From: Mnemiopsis leidyi
Lineage: Eukaryota; Ctenophora; Tentaculata; Lobata; Bolinopsidae
DNA: 43,053 nt
Assembly (NCBI GenBank): GCA_000226015.1
Contig: JH154143.1
Span: 98,820 to 141,872, forward strand
Direction: 5' to 3'
Made by a program: the position numbers and the translations under genes. The notes below the pieces were generated by a model that ran no database searches, was not told the DNA's origin, and saw nothing but the letters and a program-made list of their open reading frames with translations. Each line of letters begins with the position of its first letter. Positions within the stretch are counted from its first letter, which is position 1. Of the stretch, positions 23,001-35,000 are shown one piece after another.

Positions 23001-26000
23001 TTACATTATACAATGATGTTTAACAAAGGCTTACGATGTCCACAATGCAGACTGGCTGACCTATGGACCATACTGTCCCGTTGAGAAAAGTCTTCGCCTA
23101 CATTATCCTCCTGACTGCACTTCAAGCCACAAATGGTACACCATATAAAGTTGGCCTTCTCCTCAATTCGGAAGATCAAATAGAATCAGGCGCAATAGAA
23201 CGCTTTGCTGACTTCACACTCGCGAACATACCAGTATCAAACATCACCTTGCAATTGGCAACTCGCCAATTTTCGGAACGGTCTTATCTTAGTCTGCGCG
23301 GAGCGATCTGTTCTCTCATTGAGGATGATGTTATCGCTATTATGTCTGCTTCTGATTCCACATTGACCGCCGTTCAGTCTGATCTGATCGGGCAATTCCA
23401 AATACCATTCATGGCTGCCGTGTCAACTAATCCCTTTTCACAGACAGAAAAGAATCTGGAAGTGCGGCTTTCTTCCTCGGACATTCACCAGAGTGAGGCT
23501 ATTTTCGCCCTGCTCAAGGAATTTCGATGGAACACGTTTTCTATTCTCAGTTCTATGGACACCTATGGGATAAGATGTACTGTTCAGCTGCAGAAACTTG
23601 CCTCACAAGACTCAGACTTTACCTTTAAAGATATACAACATTTTAGTGTCAAAAAAGATCTGTCTCTCCCAACCTCTATAAAGCTCTTCACTAAAGAATT
23701 AGAGGTTTTCAAGACATCTCTGGTAAAAGTTATTGTTTTAAGTTCCCAAGGACGTTTCGCCAAACGGATATTTAGGTATGTAACTTTTACTCAACAGCAA
23801 CCGTTTGTTTACAAAATCGATAAATTATTTAATACAAAATGAGGTTCGCCGATGTTAAATACACATCGATGTTAAAAACACCAATATAACTTAAGTACTT
23901 TCCAATAAATATTATATGTTTATTGACCACTTTACCATTGCAATGTCAAACATTGCAGTGAAGCAAAAGAAATGGGGCTGATGGACGAGGGTTATGTTTG
24001 GATAACGACTGACGGATTAACTGCTCGTCCAGACTTTCTAACATACAACACCGGGTCATATCTCTCTTACTATCAGGGCATTTTCGGGACAGCACCCTTC
24101 TATGGTAAAGGAAGTAGTGATTTTAATGAAATGCAGGACACGTATGTCGTAAGTGGGGGAGATTCGGCTGATTTGACCATGTCTTCTGTTAAGATATCAT
24201 CAGGTCTGAAAGTTTTACATACTTCCCTGACTCAACTAGGAAGTCTGAACAGATCTGCACTGAATGAAATCAATTGCGAAAAGAAACACACCTGGGCTGA
24301 TGGGCCAGTCTTATACTCTTCTATACAGAAAAATCTGTTGGCAATCGAGATGGGAGACATAGCTGGTGTCAAGCGCTACCCGGCATACGATATCATGAAC
24401 TTCAAACCCAATGGCTTCGAAAGAGCTGGATTTTGGACCTACGAAACCGGGATTATCGATTATAGTGGACTGAAAGTCTCTTGGATAAACAGAAACGACC
24501 TTGTGTACAGTGGAGGAAATGTAAAAGCACCTTCAGGAATCGGGAACACCCTACGAGGGTACCACCTCCGAATCGGAGTCCTGCATTATCCTCCGATCGC
24601 CCTCCTCATAGACAGTCCATTTTGTAAAGAGCAGACTTCTCTCCCCTCCTGCTGGGAAGGCTGGAACCCCGAGATAATAGCAAGGCTAGCCGTGGATTTG
24701 AACTTCACTTACGAATATGTGCAACCTGCCGACGGATTATATTATAGATTAGACAAGGAAACACAAACATGGGGTGGAATATTTGGAGGACTTATCGACC
24801 GTGATTTGGATCTTTCAATTGCATTAGCTATCACCCCCGAACGTTCGCAATACATTGACTTCACTTATCCTTTCTTTGAAGATTCAATGGTAATGGCGAT
24901 GTATCCGAATTTGGAAAACACGGAACCATCATCAAACATGTTCTTCTTCTTAGAGCCATTTGAATTATCAGTTTGGGGAACAATCGTTCTGTTAGTCATT
25001 GTGATTGCCATTCTCACGAATTTTTTTAGTAGGTTTTCCCCTTTTGGAAGTTATGGCGAAAAGATCCATGCCATGCAATCTTGTCCCTGCAGAAATTGTT
25101 TTCTAAGGAGGCGTTATAAAGAAGCTGCACAGTGCAGGTTTGTAGACACAAAGAAATATGACTGTTTGGTAGAAAAGGTTGAAGAGTTTGATGATTTCAA
25201 TGATCTCTCATTTTACAACTCGACATGGCTTATTGGGACTGGTGAGTTGTTACAGATACATATATAAAGTAGCGTGATATGACGGTAATATTATCACTTG
25301 TGTTATTGAAATATCGAATACTGCAGGGAAACATGCAGCAAGGGTTGGACCCTGTATTATTAAGTTGGCACGTGTTTTTAAATATACATGTGTTTTTAAA
25401 TATAGTTCACACGTGTCACGCCAATAATTAATTTTCATTGCATATCAATCTAAATCATTTGTTAAAACTAATATATTTCTTTATTACTTTAAAAACAATG
25501 GCATGTATTCAGGGTTCGTGTTGCAAGGAACTGACGTTTTGCCTACATCTCCTTCGGGGAGACTCCTACTTTTTACATGGTGGCTCTTCATGATGATCCT
25601 AACAGCGATGTACACAGCCAACCTCACCACCACATTAACAGTCGAAACTCCGGGAACCACCGTTAATTCACTAGATGAGTTGCTGAAACAAAGCTATTAC
25701 AAATGGGTCAGTCCGGAGAACATACATATCGTACAGTCAATGAGTAACAGCGATACAAAGATGCACCAGGAGCTGTACAAACGACTAGAGTTTGTCAATA
25801 CTACTGAGGAGGCTGTTGAAAAAGTTAAAGGAGGACAGTATGTTTGGATCGGATCAAAGGCGGACATAGGGTACGCTTTTAAAGACGATTGTACAAAACA
25901 CATCGCTGTGACAAATAATTTTCAGAACATTTGGGCCCTGGGAATGCCCTCAAATGCACCATATGCTGAAGTAATAAATCGGCAGTTCATCACCTATAGG

Positions 26001-29000
26001 GAAGAAGGTTTCTTCACTTTGGTGTTCGACAAGTGGAACGGCGGGGACTCATGTCACGTTTCAAGTGACTCTATTGGAAGCGATACGACATTTACTCCCA
26101 TTATGCTTGCTGGACTGTTTATAATTCTAATGGGCGGAGTTTTGTGGGCGTTCGTCACCAGCCTTCTGGAATTCATTTTCGTTTCATATCTAGATAGCAG
26201 AGAAAGCGACAAAAGTCTGTACCAATGCCTTTGTTCACGAATATCCCTTAAGAAAGACGAAATTAAAGAAGAGTGGTTTGGTAGAAGCAGCAAACAAACC
26301 CTTCCACGAAACAAGGCTAACGATCGAGTTGATTTTGTTGTAGACAACAAACTTTTATCTCCTCACATAAAAAAGACATCTGGACGTGAGAACGTGTTGA
26401 TGAAACCAGTGGCTACAACCATGACCACAAGTGCGAGGAGGATGAAGCTAGCCTCCAGAAACAAGCCTACAGACCGATCAAGTTACGTTCTTCGAGACAA
26501 GGCTGTCATACGGAAAAACGGTGGATGGAAGTGAATCACTGATTGTTCGAGTTTTCTTAATAGAACCTTTTCTCGTTACTCAATCTTCCAAGAACATTTA
26601 AACCAGATTTTAAATTAAAACCTATGACATGGAAAGTGGGGCGGCGATATGTGTTCCGAATAATATGGTTCAAATGTTTAGTTAGAAGTTTCATTTAAAT
26701 TTGCCCTAAAATATCATGCTCGTTTTTTAGTCTACTAGTTCATCTGTAGTACAACTGATATATATTATCTTCTATTTCACTGATTCTTATATATATTTCC
26801 GCTAAATGGCATTTCATTTGTCAGAATAGAATGCGATCAAACTCAATTTTCCCAAAGCGCTTATCATTATTGCATTTCTAATTACCATCTGTTCACATAG
26901 TCGCATTTATCCTTTGGTTTATCGCAGCTTTGGAGCCAATCGCCTCGTCATTCATAATCAACAATAATTTCCCCTGGTTACGGTAATTCCTCTAGATCAT
27001 CTCTATACCAATAAGTTTAATTAGCAACTACTATATTGTGGTTAATTTTTGTCTTGTTCTGACTATTACCGCCACTTTTGCATATCTGCAGATTTCTTAC
27101 CGCTTTTCTCGATACAAACTCAGGTGCATACCTCGGCTCTTTGTTGATAAGTTTAAGAACTTCGATTTTGTAACTTATGTTTACGTTCTTTTGGATTTTC
27201 GCTCTGCCATATCTGATCGCTCCACTTGGAAGATGCCACAAAGTCGGACTCTTGGTAAACTCAGCAGAACCAGACGAAACCGCAGCAATCATTGCATGTG
27301 CTACCTTTATTGAACGCACGCTAGACGGGCTGAGCTCTCCTCTTCAGCTCGAAATTGTACACCACGACATGACGTATTTGAGCGTGGTCCGAGGTGTGTG
27401 CGAGTTGCTCAACTCAAATGTAGTGGCTGTGGTGTCTGCTTCAGACTCGACAATTACTGACATCCAAGCCAATGTTCTCAGCCAGTATCAGATTCCCCTG
27501 GTGGCAGCTGTGGCGACTAATCCATTCTTATCAGCCTCTAGCACGAGCTTCTTTCTCCGACTGTCTCCCTCTGATATCTACCAAGGTCAAGCTATCTTCG
27601 ATCTCTTGACAGAGTACAACTGGATGGAGATTTCAATCTTAGCGTCTGCTGACAACTACGGTATAAGCGGAGTTGTACACTTGCAGTACCTGGCATCCCA
27701 AGATAGCAGGTTTAGCGTCAGGGATGTTCAACACTTTGATGTGCAGAAGAGTGATGAGCACAATGATTCGAGCATGAAGCTATACACCAAAGAGTTGCAG
27801 TTGATAAAGAACTCATTGGCTAAGGTCATCGTTCTGAATTGTGGCGTCAGATTTGCTAAACAAATATTCAGGTAAACTTTAAATGACGCTGTTTCTTGGG
27901 ACTAACTTTTTAATATCTTTTCAAGTATCTGAAAATCCTGCCTATACAAAAAACAGATGCTAAATACCTACCGTGTCAGACCTGTGGTATGTGATGCTAA
28001 ATTTTTCAGCGAGGCACAGGCGTTTGGGTTGATGGAAAAATCCTACGTTTAGATAACCACCGACGACATCACATCCCGTTCAAAAGTACTCTCAGTGGAT
28101 GGTTTATTTCCTGACTTCTATCGAGGAATAATTGGCACGATGCCACATATTGATGTAATGGAGGATCATTATATGACACCTTACAACGAGGACGATGTCG
28201 GGTCGACGACAGACTTTCTCATTTCATCTGTTAAAGTGTCTGATGGTTTGAAAATCATACACTCATCTCTAAAAAACATGGAGAAAACCTTCTGGGATAG
28301 CACCCCTAAAGTAAACTGTGAGAACCCTCGACCGTGGAGTGGAGGAAAAGAGCTGTATGCTGAGATCATCAGAACCTTTGAAGAAGGTCTAGCTAAAACA
28401 AACACTCATCATGATGAGAGCCCGAGATATGACATCCTCAATTTCAGGTCTGACAACATTCGACCTATCGGCTTGTGGGAGTATAATTCTACTGAAACTC
28501 TGGTCGACCAATTTCATCGGATGGTTGATTGGAGGGAGAGAAAAGATATTATCTATCTTGGAGGGGGTCGAGCTCCACCGACCGGATTTGGGAATAGTCT
28601 TACTGGGTATCATCTGAGGATAGGGATTGTGCCCGAGCCTCCGATAGCATTTCTGGCAGATAACTGTGTCAACGACACGTCATTACCCAGTTGCTGGTAT
28701 GGATGGAATCCTGACATGTTCGAACAACTTGCAACTGATCTGAACTTTACTTACGAATATGTAATGCCAAAAGACAGAAAGTATGGCGGTTATGACAGAG
28801 AAACAAAAAAGTGGAATGGGATGATTGTTTTCTGCATCTTTCTACGAAGACCAAGCAGCGTTTGTGGTCAACGAAGAATCGACAAAAAGTTCCTCCAACA
28901 TGTTCTTCTTCCTAGAGCCTTTCCATTTCTCAGTTTGGCTGTCAATCATCGGTCTTATTCTGTTTGTTGCCATGATGACAACGATTTTCGGAAAATTTTC

Positions 29001-32000
29001 ACCTTTTGGACGTTTCAGTAAGAAATATCAAGCTTTGAAAAACTGTCGCTGTTCAAGCTGCACTGCCAAAAAGAAAGAAAACAATAAAATCCCTGACGCT
29101 TTAATTACCGAAGAATGTTTGGTCGACAAAACATTTGAAGATCATGACGACATGTCATTTTATAATTCTGCATGGCTCGTTGGAACAGGTTTGTGATGGA
29201 AGTCCATAAAAATATTTGCCCAGATTACGTCATTTCTAAATTTTGACATATATATAAATTCTGTTACATGTTTTCCCGCCATTTGCAAAAACATATTTTC
29301 ACATTTAAATTTTTTAGGGTTCGTGTTGCAGGGAGTGGAGACACAACCAAACTCGCCCTCAGGAAGATGTATGGTTTTTACATGGTGGCTCTTCATCATG
29401 ATCCTCACATCAATGTACACAGCAAACCTAACTGCCCATCTCACCTTAGAGCGATCTTTTAACCACATATCCGAGCTAGATGATCTGTTGAAGCAGCACG
29501 AGTACACCTGGGGTCTAATCACCGATAGGAATCTGGAGAGCATGATGAAGAACCACGGAAATAACAAGTATGGGGCTCTGGTCAACCGAGCTGCCAAGCT
29601 TGGGAGTCTTCAAGAGGGGATAGACAGAGTGAAAGATGGGAAGTTTGTGTTTATCGATGACAGCAGTGTCATAACTTATAATTTCAAGGACAGCTGTCGC
29701 TCTCTTCAAACTTTCACGGGGAAGTTCCAGAATCAGTGGGCGTTCGGCTTGCAGATGAACTCGCCCTACTCAGGTGTTATTAACGACCTTATACTGAGGT
29801 ACCGTGAGTCTGGCTGGATTGTCAGCAGGTTCGATAGATGGTACAAAAGTGGTAAAGCAGCATCTTGCACTTCGTCAGTTGGTAGTGACACCAAGTTTGA
29901 TCTTCCTATTTTATCTGGACTGTTTTTGATACTTGCAATTGGAGCTATCCTGTCTGTTTTTGTAATGGCTTTGGAAATCTTGTATGTGGCATACAATGAC
30001 TGTCTTCGAAGCAAACAAAGTTTTCTTAAATGTTTAAAGATGAGGCTGTATTTGATGCCAAATCTTGTTGTACATGAAAGCGAATAATTTTTTTTTTGTA
30101 AATCACAATATGTTAGAAAATATTGGTTTAACTGACTCACAGCCAAAATTTCTCCTCTCTGTAATTGTACAGACCAAAAAAGAAAAATTTACTTTACAAA
30201 TTGTGATAGGCTCCTTTAACATCTAGCTACCGGAACCATTAAAAAAGTTGAGAGACTATATTGTGTTCGTTATCTACATAGTCGATAGTGCATAGAGCTA
30301 GTTTTGCAATCTCACAACTCACAAGTTGATTTTAGTTTAGGGCAATCCTTTGAACAAAGTTTCCCTTGCATTTTCATCTTCTAAATTTTTTTATTCTGCG
30401 GCTGCACAAACTCGAAATGGAAGATGATGAAACGTTTCTGACCGGACAGGAATGAACATGAGATTTGTGACTCATATCATTGGATATTTTACATTTCCAA
30501 CCTTTAGGTTTAAAGACTTGTCTAGTACGGGAAGACCTCTATGCTTCTGAAACTGTTAAATGACATTGGCTTACTTCCAGAACTGAGAACGAAACTGCTC
30601 GAGACGAAATGAACGTCTCCCTGAACAAGTGTGAAGAAAAAGAACAAAAACTCATGAAACACAGAGAGCTTTTTGAGAATGAAAAGGTCAGAAAATGTGT
30701 AATGCCTGCACGCTTTTAAGCTTAGGTTTGGTTTAAATAAACAATTGAAATGTTTTGTTTAATGCTAAGTATTGCTGTCAGCAATATCAGGAAACGAATA
30801 AAATTGTCTCAGATTAAATGGAGCGGAAAAGAATGTCGTTATTTGAACGAGATCCGAGGTCTGGAATGTTCAAACCAAGAACTAAAGGTATTCACAAGAT
30901 GAAGTTTAATTTGCCTGACTTGAGTTATACTCCAGACGATGTAAAGATAAGGAATATAGCTGTAGGTCACATGATTTGAACACATTAATTTGTGCATTAT
31001 CAGGTGAAGATCGAAGAGCTGGCATTGCACTACAAGGAAGAAATAAAGACACTTTCAGCAGAACACGAAAGTCTGATGTCGTCTTATAAGGTGCAAAGTT
31101 GACTATGGTCTGGTTATTATTTGTAGTTATCAGTAATAACACTGATTCCTGGTTTTGCCTAGAAACTCTGATGTCGTCTTATAAGGTGCAAAATCGACTA
31201 TGGTCTGGTTATTATAATTTGTTGTTATCAGTAACACTGATTCCTGGTTTAGCCTAGAAACTCTGATGTCGTCTTATAAGGTGCAAAGTTGACTATGGTC
31301 TAGTGACTATTTGTAGTTATCAGTCTGATGTTGTCTGGTTTTGTCTACAGTATATCAGCTATCACTCTCGGCTGACATAGTGGGGATTATCTGAGTTACA
31401 TCATTTCATTATATGTTTACTCTAAAAATTTCTGTTTCAGGACGAGAACGATACAAAGATATCGTCTCTGGAAGCTGGCATGAAGTTGCAAGAAGAAGTG
31501 CAGTCTGATTACCAGGACGTTATAAGATACGCCGTGTTGGTCCTCCAGAAATCACTTTCACTCCTCACACCCAACCATCATTACTCTTCAACTCACCTCA
31601 CGGTCATTTCATTAGGATAAATCACACCTCATTAAGATAAATCACACCTCTCGACCGTGTTATGGCACACACCACAGTTCGGTCCTCTGATCTAGAAAAT
31701 TATGTTAGATATCCCAGGCCACTCTTAATTTGTTGGAGTACCAATCCTCCTAACCATCATAAAAACTTCAGGCTCAAAGAGGAGGACAATCAGTAAACAC
31801 CACGAACACAGAACAAATAGCTGCTCTGAATACAGAGCTCGGTCATTTAACTGCAACATCACAACACCTCAATCAGAAAATAAAACAGGTTTGTATTCTT
31901 AATTGTATAATTCTATATATTCTACGGCCCGATTTCAATGGGACAGCATATTCACAATTCTCAAATTATCTCACTAAAACATACAGTTAGAAGAAGAAAA

Positions 32001-35000
32001 AGACCAGGACGTACACAGATTTGAGAAACTTTCAGAGGAGCGAAATCAGCTTATAAAAGAGAAGAATGATCTGGAAATGTAAGTTCGTCTTGAAATTGGA
32101 GTAACAAGGGGGAGTTTCCCAAGATTTCCGTGGTTTCATCTATATTTTAAAAGTAGCAGTTTCCTGAATTACTGTACCAGGCCCAAACTGGAGGATATTC
32201 TCTTGTTGTTCATATAACAAGGGAAAGTTCAATAAACTTGAAACGTTGTACATCTTCGGTCTGCAATATTGCATTTTAGTTCGAACTTCAACCTGTATCC
32301 CCACCTTTACTCATTTATAGTTTTACCGTTTACGGCCTAGAAAACATACCTAGGCCCCGGGGTATTAGCACTAGCAGTATTTACTGATTCGAGACATTTT
32401 CTAGAGAAATGGGGAAACAACGCGATGGGTTCAAAGAAGAAATTCGAAACTTGAAAAACGAAATGAAGAGCAGTGAGAATAAACACGAGGTATCTGTCGT
32501 TCTTGAAATGATTCCCTCTTAAACTTCGTTAACTTCCTAAAATCGTTTTGGGGACTTAACCATTATCAATACCTAATGTAGCAGTGGCAACACTAAAATG
32601 TAGATGGTGCTATATGCTGAATCAGAAATATTTAATACTCCTAGTGACTGCTCTTAGTTACTTCTTTTAGTTTCTTCTCTTAGTTTCTTCTCTTAGTAAT
32701 GGCTTCATATTTATATAATGTATAACAGGTGTTGAGGAAGAAGCTGGAGGGCTCGAGAGAAGAGTTAGCGAAGATGGAACATGAGTTGAGAGGGTTACAA
32801 GCAGCAGTTACCGAGAAAACTAACTCTAATAATAGACTCACCGAGGAAATCGGTAATTTCTTAAACTGCCGATTTAACTCTTTCGACGTCCTCATATATA
32901 AGCTCTTCATTGTGTTTTGGTATTCGATAGTTAAGTTAAATCAAAGTTCATACTTTTCAGGGGTTCTTAAAACGGAAAACAACGTCATAAGTCATCAGTT
33001 AAATGAAATGAAAACGACCTCCCAAGAACGCTTCACAGAAATAGAAAATCTGAAAACGAGGATAACGGTTATTCAAGAGGACAACAAAAATATCAGACAG
33101 AAATCAGAGGACGGTTTGTTAAAAGTCAAAGAAAAAGAGGTGGTGTGTAAAGAGTTGCAGGATAGACTAACTGAAATGCAACAAAAACTTCATAGCCACC
33201 AAATCAAGGTTTGTTTATCAAATATATTCTAGCCTCTTTATCATTTCTTTTCATCTATCTTTTGTCGCACATACGTCCTGTACATTTCTTGTACAACAGA
33301 AATTTGTGACCGCCAGAACTTACGAATCAATCATACTCAGAATCTGTATTTATGATAGAATTATTCGGTTCAATGTTCATTCAGGGACCGTTTTATTCCG
33401 TCCGCGTCTATTATCTACATCGTTTTGGAGCCCGGGTTCACGTTGTAATAAACTGTCACTGCGCGCAGTAGTATTAAACGTAACGCGCGGCACATTTGTT
33501 ATAAATCGACGTAAAATTTTAGTCACTTACTACGACAGTAATGCGTTAATTAATTATATACGTGACGTTAGTTTGCTTCAAATCGGGCTAACTGCTGATC
33601 GTCCAAGTTCCAACTGAAGAATTGAAGCATCATTAGCATTTAGTTCATTGTTGAATCAATGAACACCATGACGCTCGTTGAAATCTCGAACTAGTAAACT
33701 GTATACAGTATAATTTCATAATTTAATTATGATTATAATTTCTATTAACGTAACTTATATTGTAAAGTGCGCACCCTCCCGCACATTTTATTCTCGGAGA
33801 GGGAATTCGCTTCGAATGAGGGTCAGAAAAAGTCAGACAAAACTTCTATTTTTCAGCACATCGAAGATGTCAGTGTGGTGAAGGAGGAGTTACAAGAGAA
33901 AATATACAGTCTGGAAAGTGAAATCAAACAAATTAAATTCGAGCGGGACAACAAAGAATCTCAAATCGTGGCTCTCAAGGAACAGATCGGTAAAAGAGCA
34001 GAAGAGAAGGTCCGCAGATGTTTCATATTTTACTTAGGTAGTCTAGACTCTAGTTCTAAATCTCTTATATATAGGTATTACTTTAACCCGTTAGTTACTT
34101 TTTTAGGAAATAAAGATTGAGGTATTAGAGAGATAACACAAATAAAAGAAGGATAATAACACTACAGGTGTCATCTAGCGCGGCCCCAGTGCCAACTGGG
34201 ATCTCTGAAGAAGCTGCCAAACAATATCGGGAATTGTACGACAAGCACACGGCTCTCCAAGGGGAAATTCAGCAGCTCAAATCACAAAACATAATCCTGG
34301 AAAACTCCGCAACCCAACTCAAGTTTAACCTAGAATCCGAGAGGGAGAGGCTTTCTGCCACTGAACAGGTTTCTTTTAACAGCTATGTTGGACGTTTCAC
34401 TTGCTACATTTGTACGATTGCGCATGAGTTGTATTTGTAAGTTAAAGATATGCAAACTTTTTCCTTTAAACTCATACGTCGTGATAAGTTGTCAGTTTGG
34501 CACTTGGCGTGACTGACCGCCAAACCGGCCCCTACAATTTTAGTCGTCGAATGTCGAAAACTGTCCACACTAAAGTCAAAAGTAAAACACCCCAGAAACT
34601 AATTGCTTGCCCAATGTCAAAACATTATTTGAATCGGATCGATGAACTTCATGAATGATTGGCTAAATTTATTGGTTAGTTTTTATCATCTCTTGGACAG
34701 TATATTCACGGCACTGTTCTTATTTTCAGGCTATGAAAAATACTACTGACCTGCTCAATGACACAAAAGATAAAATGGGAGACGTCCAGTCCCTCAACAA
34801 CAAAGCCAACAACGACATTTCTAGGTTTCATTTCAATAAATATAGGTTATGACTTTGATAGTCCAGTTTAGTGACAGTCTGATAAACCAGTTTTAAGATT
34901 TAACAGGAAAAATGGCGTTCCTTCAAAATTAAAAACCATATTTTTTATGTATTCTATTTTTGAGCTTATCAACATAAGGACTGAAACTTTGTCGATTCAT

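Noticed and set aside
33306-33617. 103-codon plus-strand frame in host intron 25
   Set aside because: The start is not ATG, there is no family resemblance, and the host exons 25 and 26 join in phase without it.
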